Shown here one piece after another: positions 1 to 6,128 of a stretch of DNA of 11,427 bases; position 1 is the stretch's first letter; each line of letters opens with the position of its first letter. Origin of the DNA: Oscillospiraceae bacterium. Its GTDB lineage: Bacteria; Bacillota; Clostridia; Oscillospirales; Ruminococcaceae. The notes below the pieces were generated by a model. It worked only from the letters and a program-made list of their open reading frames with translations. It ran no database searches and was not told the origin of the DNA. The translations under genes were made by a program, and so were the position numbers. The stretch lies in contig CAAFQL010000214.1 in the NCBI GenBank assembly GCA_900765125.1, positions 1 to 11,427 on the forward strand. Direction: 5' to 3'.

Positions 1-86
1 CGTAAAATGCGTATAGTAAAAGACACAGGTGCATAAAATAGAACATCGGAAGTTCCTTCCCCGTATATCGAAAGGAAAGATGCTCT

Positions 87-1226
87 TTGAAAAGAATTGT
101 TTGTATCGTAGTGATGCTTTGTATGTTGTATGTTATTTTATTGTATCCGAATGCGGCTCATGCAGAAGAGGAAACTCCAAAGGCGGCAGCATATGTCCTT
201 ATGGAATGCAGTACCGGTAAGATTTTGGATGAGGAAAACAGCAGCCTGAGATTGCCGGCAGGCACAATGGTTAAGCTTATGACAGCGTTTCTGGTAGGTG
301 AGAAGCTTGAATCCGGTCAATGGAATGCAGATACAGAATTCACAGTTTCAGACTGTGTGAATGGTACTAAAGGTGCAGTAATATGGCTGATGTCCGGTGA
401 GGTCATGACAGTAGGTGATCTGCTTAAAGGTCTTATAATAGGCAACGCAAATGATGCAGCAGCTGTTTTTGCTGAGAAGATAAGCGGCAGTAGAGATGAT
501 TTTGTTATGGATATGAATGCACGTGCCTTTGATCTTGGTATGAATGATACACGTTTTACAAGCCCTGATGGTTTTAATGATGATGATTCATATAGCACTG
601 CAAGAGATCTGGGAATTTTATGCTGTGCTCTGTCTGATATGGAATGCCTTTCAGAATATTTTACAACGTGGCGTGACTTCCTTCGTGACGGCGGTACAGA
701 ACTTGTAAATGAAAACACATTCGCACGAACCTATGAGGGTATTATAGGATGGAAAGCGTCGCATTCAGATAGTACAGGCTGGTGTATTGCGGCAGGTGCT
801 GAAAAGAATGATATGAAGTGTGCTGCGATAGTTTTGGGTGCCGGAGATGAGGACAGTCGTTTTGCCTTGTCAAGACAGCTTTTAAAAGACGGATTTTCAA
901 AATATGTACTTACGCTTCCCGGATTTTCTTCTGAATTTATGAAACCTGTAACAGTCCGTGGCGGCGTTTCAGAAAATGTTGATGTGGAAGCGGAAGGTCT
1001 TTCCGGTCTTGTTGTGCCTAAAGCAGACACATCTCTGAAAACAGTCCTTGTTCTGCCGAAATATATCTGTGCTCCTGTTGAAAAAGGCAGAAGAGTAGGG
1101 AGTATAGCGTTCTATAATGGGGATACTCTGCTTCTTGAAACAGATCTTGTCGCAGCGGAAAACGTGGAAGCTATGACTATAAGAACTGCTGTGGAAAAAA
1201 TGTTAGTCAAGTTATGCAAATTGTAG
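87..1226 (+). CDS. Secreted D-Ala-D-Ala carboxypeptidase-like protein (S11 family), probable pseudoenzyme
   Basis: The 379-residue protein has a signal peptide (basic MKR, hydrophobic core to about residue 20, AHA at 24-26 as a likely signal peptidase I site). An S11 penicillin-binding-protein domain follows to about residue 265, then a PBP5_C-like beta domain with the APVEKGRRVG stretch. The fold alignment is clear around LLKGLIIGNANDAA, FVMDMNARAFDLGM and YEGIIGWK. All three active-site motifs deviate: SxxK reads T60-M-V-K63 after PAG, SxN reads N120-A-N122, and KTG reads K223-A-S. Active family members trim D-alanine from peptidoglycan stem peptides outside the membrane. This copy may be catalytically dead, or a peptidoglycan-binding or regulatory relative. 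I chose the TTG start at 87 because AGGAAAG at about 73-79 is well spaced and it gives a full signal peptide. It ends in TAG, with an in-frame TGA two codons later (1230-1232). No clear promoter or terminator flanks it. Confidence 0.85.
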   Translation: MKRIVCIVVMLCMLYVILLYPNAAHAEEETPKAAAYVLMECSTGKILDEENSSLRLPAGTMVKLMTAFLVGEKLESGQWNADTEFTVSDCVNGTKGAVIWLMSGEVMTVGDLLKGLIIGNANDAAAVFAEKISGSRDDFVMDMNARAFDLGMNDTRFTSPDGFNDDDSYSTARDLGILCCALSDMECLSEYFTTWRDFLRDGGTELVNENTFARTYEGIIGWKASHSDSTGWCIAAGAEKNDMKCAAIVLGAGDEDSRFALSRQLLKDGFSKYVLTLPGFSSEFMKPVTVRGGVSENVDVEAEGLSGLVVPKADTSLKTVLVLPKYICAPVEKGRRVGSIAFYNGDTLLLETDLVAAENVEAMTIRTAVEKMLVKLCKL

Positions 1227-1266
1227 CTTTGAAATTGTGCAAAGTGAATAAGAATTTTTATAGCTC

Positions 1267-1300
1267 TTGCAATTGACGCCAAAATATAGTATGATATAAA
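1267..1300 (+). promoter_or_regulatory. Probable sigma-A promoter of pgi
   Basis: Two overlapping readings are possible: TTGCAA (1267-1272) with a 17-base spacer to TATGAT (1290-1295), or TTGACG (1273-1278) with a 16-base spacer to TATAAA (1295-1300). Both would start transcription about 70 bases before the pgi start codon. The call rests on box similarity only. Confidence 0.6.
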
Positions 1301-1310
1301 TGGTAAATTA

Positions 1311-1356
1311 GTGGGAAAGGGCTTTTTGTATATTAATGCAAAAGAACGTATTCCAC
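1311..1356 (+). other. Inverted repeats in the pgi 5' untranslated region
   Basis: An outer stem pairs GTGGGAA (1311-1317) with TTCCAC (1351-1356), with one bulged G. An inner stem pairs CTTTTTG (1322-1328) with CAAAAG (1339-1344). The structure lies between the predicted transcription start and the GGAGGA ribosome binding site at 1363-1368, so it could shape translation or mRNA stability. It is AT-rich and may be chance; I do not recognise a riboswitch class. Confidence 0.3.
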
Positions 1357-1375
1357 AAAAATGGAGGAATGAATA

Positions 1376-2713
1376 ATGTCTTTAAAGTTAAATACCAAGT
1401 ATCTGGCTGACTTTATGAACAAAGATGAGCTTGCCGGAATTCGTCATCAGGTAGAAGCATCTGCTGAAATGCTGCATAATAAGTCCGGACAGGGTTCAGA
1501 TTTTCTGGGCTGGCTGACCTTGCCTACAGATTATGACAAGGAAGAATTTGCAAGAATCAAGGCTGCTGCTAAGAAGATCCAGGGAAATTCTGAGATCCTT
1601 ATCGTTATCGGTATAGGCGGTTCTTATCTTGGTGCACGTGCTGCTATCGAATTTTTAAAGTCCACACTTTACAATAACCTGAAGAAGGACACACCGGATA
1701 TTTATTATGTTGGTAATAGCATTAACCCCACATATCTCAGTGAAATAATTTCTCTTTGCGAGGGTAAGGATTTCTCTGTAAATGTTATTTCCAAGTCCGG
1801 TACTACAACAGAGCCGGCACTGGCTTTCCGTGTATTCAAGGATCTTGTTGAGAAGAAGTATGGCAAGGATGGTGCTAAGGATCATATCTTTGCTACTACA
1901 GATAAGGCAAAGGGTACTCTCAAGGAACTGTCTGATACAGAGGGGTATGAAACATTCGTAGTACCTGATGATGTAGGCGGACGTTTTTCTGTTCTGACAG
2001 CTGTAGGTCTGCTGCCTATCGCTGTTGCAGGATGCGACATTGATGCTCTTATGGCAGGTGCTGCACAGGCTCAGCAGGATTACATGGCTGACTTTGAGAA
2101 CAATGACTGCTATAAATACGCTGCTATACGTAATATTCTCAGCCGTAAGGGTAAGGCTGTTGAAATGCTGGTTTCTTATGACCCGAACTTCGTTATGATG
2201 GCTGAATGGTACAAGCAGCTCTTTGGCGAAAGCGAAGGCAAGGACAACAAGGGTATTTTCCCGTCAGCTGCTGTATTCTCTACAGATCTTCATTCTATGG
2301 GTCAGTATATTCAGGAAGGTTCACGCATTCTGTTTGAGACTGTTGTTGACATAAAGAAGCCCAAGACAGATCTTTATCTGGAGGCTAACGAGGAAAACCT
2401 TGACGGTCTGAACTTCCTGTGCAACCAGAATATGTCTGTTGTAAACCGCAAGGCTCTTGAGGGTGTTATTCTTGCTCATACAGAGGGCGGCGTACCGAAT
2501 ATCATTCTGGAACTTGAGGATACAACAGAGAAGAGCCTCGGCTATCTTATCTACTTCTTTGAGAAGGCATGTGCAATTTCAGGCTATCTGCTGGGAGTAA
2601 ATCCATTTAATCAGCCGGGTGTTGAGAGCTATAAGAAGAATATGTTCGCTTTGCTCGGCAAGCCGGGTTATGAGGATCAGAAGGCAGCTTTGGAAGCTAA
2701 GCTTGCTGACTAA
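1376..2713 (+). CDS. pgi: Glucose-6-phosphate isomerase
   Basis: This cytoplasmic enzyme interconverts glucose-6-phosphate and fructose-6-phosphate in glycolysis and gluconeogenesis. The 445 residues match the usual bacterial Firmicute length of about 450. Visible family motifs are the first sugar-isomerase phosphate loop GIGGSYLGARAA (79-90), VISKSGTTTEPALAF (137-151), GGRFSVLTAVGLLP (201-214), ESEGKDNKG (285-293) carrying the expected catalytic glutamate, STDLHSMGQYIQEG (302-315), and the C-terminal NPFNQPGVESYKKN with the conserved lysine. The ATG at 1376 follows GGAGGA at 1363-1368. Codon use is strongly biased (many CTG, AAG, GGT and GCT codons), resembling gap and unlike the dacF-like gene, which suggests high expression. 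It appears monocistronic from the promoter at 1267-1300. I see no U-tract terminator after it, only the GC-rich hairpins at 2719-2782. Confidence 0.98.
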   Translation: MSLKLNTKYLADFMNKDELAGIRHQVEASAEMLHNKSGQGSDFLGWLTLPTDYDKEEFARIKAAAKKIQGNSEILIVIGIGGSYLGARAAIEFLKSTLYNNLKKDTPDIYYVGNSINPTYLSEIISLCEGKDFSVNVISKSGTTTEPALAFRVFKDLVEKKYGKDGAKDHIFATTDKAKGTLKELSDTEGYETFVVPDDVGGRFSVLTAVGLLPIAVAGCDIDALMAGAAQAQQDYMADFENNDCYKYAAIRNILSRKGKAVEMLVSYDPNFVMMAEWYKQLFGESEGKDNKGIFPSAAVFSTDLHSMGQYIQEGSRILFETVVDIKKPKTDLYLEANEENLDGLNFLCNQNMSVVNRKALEGVILAHTEGGVPNIILELEDTTEKSLGYLIYFFEKACAISGYLLGVNPFNQPGVESYKKNMFALLGKPGYEDQKAALEAKLAD

Positions 2714-2718
2714 ATAAA

Positions 2719-2782
2719 CTGTTTTGCGGCAAAAGCCGCTGGCATAAACGCAATAAGAAATGAAACAGTGCCGCTAAGGCAC
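2719..2782 (+). repeat. Nested inverted repeats between pgi and the P-loop gene
   Basis: Hairpin A is GCGGC (2726-2730), loop AAAA, GCCGC (2735-2739). Hairpin B is GTGCC (2768-2772), loop GCTAA, GGCAC (2778-2782). An outer stem ACTGTTT (2719-2725) can pair with AAACAGT (2763-2769). GCCGCT occurs twice (2735-2740 and 2770-2775), so the single GCGGC segment could pair with either copy. Neither hairpin has a U-tract, so this is not an ordinary intrinsic terminator. Hairpin B ends directly before the ribosome binding site (AGGAG at 2786-2790) of the next gene. Confidence 0.45.
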
Positions 2783-2796
2783 GGAAGGAGTTAATT

Positions 2797-3204
2797 ATGA
2801 TTCAACTTATTACCGGTAAAAAAGGCTCAGGCAAAACTAAGATCCTCATTGAGAAGATCAACAGTGCAGTAAGTGCAACAAACGGCTGTCTTGTCTGCAT
2901 TGAAAAGGGTGCAACTATCCGCAGTTCTATCAGCTATAAGGTTAGATGGTGCGATACGGAGCAGTTTGCTATTGACAGCTTTGATTCATTCTATGGCTAT
3001 GTTGCAGGTATGCTTGCAGGCAATTATGATATTAAGGAGATTTTCGTTGATGGTATCTTCAAGATCGCAGGTTCTGATTTCGATGCTCTGGGCGTAATGC
3101 TGGACAAGCTTGCTAAGCTGACAGGTGACGATGTAGAAGTTGTATTTACACTGTCTGCTGACAACAGTGAACTGCCGTCTTCTGTTACAAAGTACATCAG
3201 CTAA
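2797..3204 (+). CDS. Small P-loop NTPase-like protein of unknown function
   Basis: A 135-residue soluble protein with a clear Walker A motif GKKGSGKT (7-14) at its very N-terminus. A hydrophobic strand ending in Asp (IKEIFVDG, D85) is a plausible Walker B, and a further strand EVVFTLSAD lies near 114-122. There is no signal peptide or membrane segment. The domain is far shorter than typical ATPases. It recalls an uncharacterised short P-loop family that I associate with Clostridia, but I cannot verify this here. ATG 2797 is supported by AGGAG at 2786-2790. It follows pgi in the same direction with structured RNA between them, and the next gene has its own promoter, so it may be read from pgi transcripts. 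ATP binding is a reasonable inference; the biological role is unknown. Confidence 0.85.
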   Translation: MIQLITGKKGSGKTKILIEKINSAVSATNGCLVCIEKGATIRSSISYKVRWCDTEQFAIDSFDSFYGYVAGMLAGNYDIKEIFVDGIFKIAGSDFDALGVMLDKLAKLTGDDVEVVFTLSADNSELPSSVTKYIS

Positions 3205-3233
3205 GCGGAGATTACGGACTTTTTTAAAAAAAA

Positions 3234-3266
3234 AGCTTGACAAGCTGTCCCATTTTAGTATATAAT
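3234..3266 (+). promoter_or_regulatory. Sigma-A promoter of the DUF177-rpmF unit, with a palindrome over the -35 box
   Basis: TTGACA at 3237-3242 and TATAAT at 3261-3266 are separated by 18 bases; TATATA at 3259-3264 with 16 bases is an alternative. The -35 box sits inside a perfect palindrome, AGCTTG (3234-3239), A, CAAGCT (3241-3246). This might be an operator, but no regulator can be named. Confidence 0.75.
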
Positions 3267-3296
3267 AAATGTTGCAATGCGTGAAAGGAAAGAAGT

Positions 3297-3752
3297 ATGA
3301 ACTTACAACTGCGTGAAGTTTTTCAGGTAGAAGGACTAAAAAAGCCGATTCAGTATGAGATCGCTCTGGAAGAACTGGCAGGTATTCATGGCTATAAATT
3401 TGCTGAGCCTTTAAAAGTCAGCGGTGAGATTGCCAACCGTGCCGGAATAGTTACACTTAAATATAGTGTGAGCTGTATACTTGATACCCAATGCGACAGA
3501 TGCCTGAAACCTTTTAAGCAGGAACATACTTATGATTTTACTCATACAGTCGTTCCGACGCTACACAGCGACAACAGTGCGTATGATTCGTATATTGTAG
3601 CTGAAAATGACAGCATTGATATGAATGAGACAGCAATAACAGACTTACTTCTTATGCTTCCGACAAAGATTCTTTGCTCGGAGAATTGCAAGGGGTTATG
3701 TTATATCTGTGGGTGCGATTTAAATGAATCCACCTGTGACTGTCTGAAATAA
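3297..3752 (+). CDS. DUF177 (YceD-type) protein, 23S rRNA / large-subunit associated
   Basis: A 151-residue soluble protein with the two cysteine-rich signatures of the DUF177/YceD family: CDRCLKPF in the middle, and near the C-terminus LPTKILCSENCKGLCYICG followed by a CDC ending, probably binding a metal. The family is known to be needed for normal 23S rRNA accumulation and is typically encoded next to rpmF, as it is here, 15 bases upstream. The ATG at 3297 follows AAAGGAAAG (3284-3292). It is the first gene after the promoter at 3237-3266 and is probably cotranscribed with rpmF. In many bacteria this pair leads into plsX and fabH; here a terminator follows instead. The exact molecular activity in this organism is inferred from the family. 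Confidence 0.93.
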   Translation: MNLQLREVFQVEGLKKPIQYEIALEELAGIHGYKFAEPLKVSGEIANRAGIVTLKYSVSCILDTQCDRCLKPFKQEHTYDFTHTVVPTLHSDNSAYDSYIVAENDSIDMNETAITDLLLMLPTKILCSENCKGLCYICGCDLNESTCDCLK

Positions 3753-3767
3753 GAAGGAGGTGCCAAC

Positions 3768-3953
3768 ATGGCAGTACCAAAGAATAAGGTCTCCAAAGCA
3801 AGACGTGATAAAAGACGTTCTGCTGTATGGAAGCTGGATGCACCGGCAATGAGCGTATGCACAAATTGCGGTGAGTACAAGGCGCCGCACAAAGTTTGCA
3901 AAGCTTGCGGTTACTATAAGGGCGTTGCTGTACTGAAGATGGATGCTGAATAA
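3768..3953 (+). CDS. rpmF: 50S ribosomal protein L32 (zinc-binding form)
   Basis: A 61-residue basic protein starting MAVPKNKVSKARRDKRRS, the standard L32 N-terminus. Four cysteines, C31 and C34 then C44 and C47, form the zinc-ribbon of the cysteine-containing (C+) L32 type, as opposed to the zinc-independent paralogue some bacteria induce under zinc limitation. It is a structural part of the large ribosomal subunit. A strong AGGAGG lies just upstream of the ATG. It is cotranscribed with the DUF177 gene and closed by the hairpin at 3971-4013. Confidence 0.98.
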   Translation: MAVPKNKVSKARRDKRRSAVWKLDAPAMSVCTNCGEYKAPHKVCKACGYYKGVAVLKMDAE

Positions 3954-3970
3954 GTCATCTGAGATTTGAG

Positions 3971-4013
3971 GAGGAGAGGCGGAGCAGTTCGTCTCTCCTC
4001 TTTGTCATTTTTA
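3971..4013 (+). terminator. Intrinsic terminator after rpmF
   Basis: An 11-base stem (3971-3981 with 3990-4000, starting GAGGAGAG and ending CTCTCCTC, one G-U pair) closes an 8-base loop. It is followed by TTTGTCATTTTT. Confidence 0.88.
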
Positions 4014-4056
4014 TAGAAGATATAAAATTTAAAGCTAATAAAGGAGATGAGAAGAA

Positions 4057-5388
4057 ATGGCATTACCGGTCGTAGCGGTTGTCGGACGTCCTAATGTTGG
4101 AAAGTCCACACTATTTAATAAAATGATAGGAAAGAGATTGTCTATTGTTGAAGATACTCCCGGTGTTACACGTGACCGTATTTACTCAAAGTGCGAATGG
4201 CTTGGCCGTCAGTTTATGGTAGTAGATACAGGCGGTATTGAGCCGAATACAGCAGATGTTATTTTGGCGCAAATGCGCAGACAGGCAGAACTTGCTATAG
4301 AAAATGCTGATGTTATAATACTTGTAACAGACGTTCGCTGCGGAGTTACTGCTGATGACAGCGATGTTGCGGCTATGCTTCAGAAAAGCGGCAAGCCTAT
4401 CGTTCTTGCAGTGAACAAATGCGACTCTATCGGAGAGCCGCCAATGGAGATCTATGAATTCTATAATCTTGGTCTTGGGGATCCGTTCCCGATCTCGGCA
4501 GCTCACGGTCACGGTACAGGTGATATGCTGGACGCGGTTATGGAAATGCTGCCGTCTGAGGACGAGCTTGCAGAAGATGATGATGCTATTAAGGTTGCAA
4601 TTATAGGCAAACCTAATGCAGGAAAATCATCGCTTGTAAATAAAATTGCAGGAGAAGAGCGTGTTATTGTATCTGATATTGCAGGAACTACTCGTGACGC
4701 TACAGATACTACTGTTGAAAATGAACACGGCAAGTTTGTTTTTATTGATACAGCAGGAATTCGCAAAAAATCAAAGGTGACTGAGAAGATAGAGCATTTC
4801 AGCGTTCTGAGAGCCTATATGGCAGTAGATCGTGCTGATGTGTGTCTTATACTAATTGATGCAGTGGAAGGCTTTACAGAGCAGGATTCTAAGGTTGCAG
4901 GCTATGCTCATGAGCAGGGAAAGGCATCTGTCGTTGTTGTGAATAAATGGGATCTCATTGAAAAGGACAACAATACAATGAATGAGTATATGACTAAGCT
5001 TCAGAATGACTTTAGTTTTATGTCATATGTACCTTTTATATTTATTTCAGCAAAAACAGGGCAGAGAGTGCATAAACTGTATGAGTTGATAGATATGGTT
5101 TACCAACAGAATCATATGCGTGTATCTACAGGCAGACTCAATGATGTTCTGGCATATGCCACAACACGTGTTCAGCCGCCGTCCGATAAGGGACGCCGCC
5201 TTAAGATATACTATATAACTCAGCCTTCTACCAAGCCTCCGACCTTTGTAATTTTTGTGAACCGTGCGGATTTATTCCACTTCTCATATCAGAGGTATAT
5301 AGAAAATCAGATACGTACGGCATTCGGGCTTACCGGAACACCTGTTAGATTCATCGTCCGTGAACGTGATAAAAATGACAACAAGTAA
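4057..5388 (+). CDS. der: Ribosome biogenesis GTPase Der (EngA)
   Basis: Der is an essential tandem GTPase acting in 50S subunit maturation. The 443 residues are close to the family norm of about 436-490. The first G domain has GRPNVGKST (10-18), a DTPGVTRDR switch region, DTGG and NKCD. The second has GKPNAGKSS from residue 184, SDIAGTTRDATDT, DTAG and NKWD. A C-terminal KH-like domain (FVNRADLFHFSYQRYIENQ and after) completes the architecture, so all expected elements are intact. AAGGAG at 4041-4046 precedes ATG 4057. TATAAA at 4021-4026 could be a -10 box, but I see no convincing -35, so the promoter is uncertain; readthrough from rpmF is possible. It is the first gene of der-plsY-gpsA, a conserved Firmicute order. 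Confidence 0.98.
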   Translation: MALPVVAVVGRPNVGKSTLFNKMIGKRLSIVEDTPGVTRDRIYSKCEWLGRQFMVVDTGGIEPNTADVILAQMRRQAELAIENADVIILVTDVRCGVTADDSDVAAMLQKSGKPIVLAVNKCDSIGEPPMEIYEFYNLGLGDPFPISAAHGHGTGDMLDAVMEMLPSEDELAEDDDAIKVAIIGKPNAGKSSLVNKIAGEERVIVSDIAGTTRDATDTTVENEHGKFVFIDTAGIRKKSKVTEKIEHFSVLRAYMAVDRADVCLILIDAVEGFTEQDSKVAGYAHEQGKASVVVVNKWDLIEKDNNTMNEYMTKLQNDFSFMSYVPFIFISAKTGQRVHKLYELIDMVYQQNHMRVSTGRLNDVLAYATTRVQPPSDKGRRLKIYYITQPSTKPPTFVIFVNRADLFHFSYQRYIENQIRTAFGLTGTPVRFIVRERDKNDNK

Positions 5389-5405
5389 GGACGGTGTATT
5401 TATTT

Positions 5406-6098
5406 ATGAACGTAATGCTCGTATTGGCAATTATTTTATCTGCTGCTGTTTCTTATCTGTTGGGCAGCTGTAATTCTGCGATCATAGTTGGAAAGCTTAT
5501 AAAGCATAAGGATATAAGAAATTATGGCAGTAAAAATGCAGGACTTACAAATACTCTGCGATGTTTTGGTAAGGGTTGTGCGCTTCTTACGCTTATCGGC
5601 GACCTTGGCAAGGGAATAGTAGCGGTTTTACTGTCAAAGGGCATTTGTCACCTGCTGAATGTGTCTGTTGCAGGTGATGAAAAGGTTCAGTTTATTGGGT
5701 ATGTTGCAGGAATTGCAGCGATATTAGGTCATGTCTTTCCGCTGTATTATGATTTCAAGGGAGGAAAGGGTGTGCTTGTAGGTGTGTCTGTGTTTCTTAT
5801 TATCGACTGGAAAGCATTCTGCTTGATGATGCTTATTTTTGCGGTCGTGCTGGCAATTTCAAAATATGTTTCCCTCGGTTCTATGATAAGTGCGGCCTGC
5901 TGTCCTTTAATAACGCTTATTTTGCAGCTGACACTTTATACGGAAAGACCACTGTGGTATACGATTCTCAATACTGTCATGGCTGCTGTTATGGGAATAT
6001 GGGTGATTTTCATGCACAGAAGCAATATAAGCCGGCTGCGAAGCGGTACAGAGAATTGTTTTTCATTTAAAAAGAGCGGATCAGTCACTAAGGACTGA
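5406..6098 (+). CDS. plsY: Acyl-phosphate:glycerol-3-phosphate acyltransferase PlsY
   Basis: This membrane enzyme transfers an acyl chain from acyl-phosphate to sn-glycerol-3-phosphate, giving lysophosphatidic acid, the first step of phospholipid synthesis. About five hydrophobic segments are visible, with the three family motifs: GSCNSAIIVGKL, then YGSKNAGLTNTLRCFGKG (usual form GSGNxGATNxLR), then GHVFPLYYDFKGGKG, and a later SLGSMISA. The length of about 230 residues is normal to slightly long. I prefer ATG 5406, since the AAGGA at 5387-5391 overlapping the der stop is too close to an in-frame GTG at 5394, although the 14-base spacing to 5406 is long. It lies 17 bases after der, so coupling to der translation is likely. 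Its substrate supplier gpsA is next. Confidence 0.95.
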   Translation: MNVMLVLAIILSAAVSYLLGSCNSAIIVGKLIKHKDIRNYGSKNAGLTNTLRCFGKGCALLTLIGDLGKGIVAVLLSKGICHLLNVSVAGDEKVQFIGYVAGIAAILGHVFPLYYDFKGGKGVLVGVSVFLIIDWKAFCLMMLIFAVVLAISKYVSLGSMISAACCPLITLILQLTLYTERPLWYTILNTVMAAVMGIWVIFMHRSNISRLRSGTENCFSFKKSGSVTKD

Positions 6099-6100
6099 TC
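6079..6100 (+). repeat. Perfect hairpin over the plsY stop codon
   Basis: GATCAGTC (6079-6086) and GACTGATC (6093-6100) form a perfect 8-base stem with a 6-base loop. The 3' arm contains the plsY TGA (6096-6098). No U-tract follows, so it is not a standard terminator. It could be an mRNA processing or stability element between plsY and gpsA. Confidence 0.5.
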
Positions 6101-6128
6101 GGTAAACGGCTTGAAAGGAGGCTGTAAC

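Noticed and set aside
29..220. 63-codon plus-strand frame at the left edge
   Set aside because: It overlaps the signal peptide region of the S11-like gene in another frame, and has no domain and no convincing ribosome binding site.
317..718. Minus-strand open frame of 133 codons opposite the dacF-like gene
   Set aside because: The plus-strand frame has clear homology over the same bases, and the minus-strand product is unlike any family I know.
1227..1244. Possible terminator after the dacF-like gene (CTTTG...CAAAG)
   Set aside because: The stem is only 5 AT-rich bases and the T-run lies further downstream, so it is too weak to annotate.
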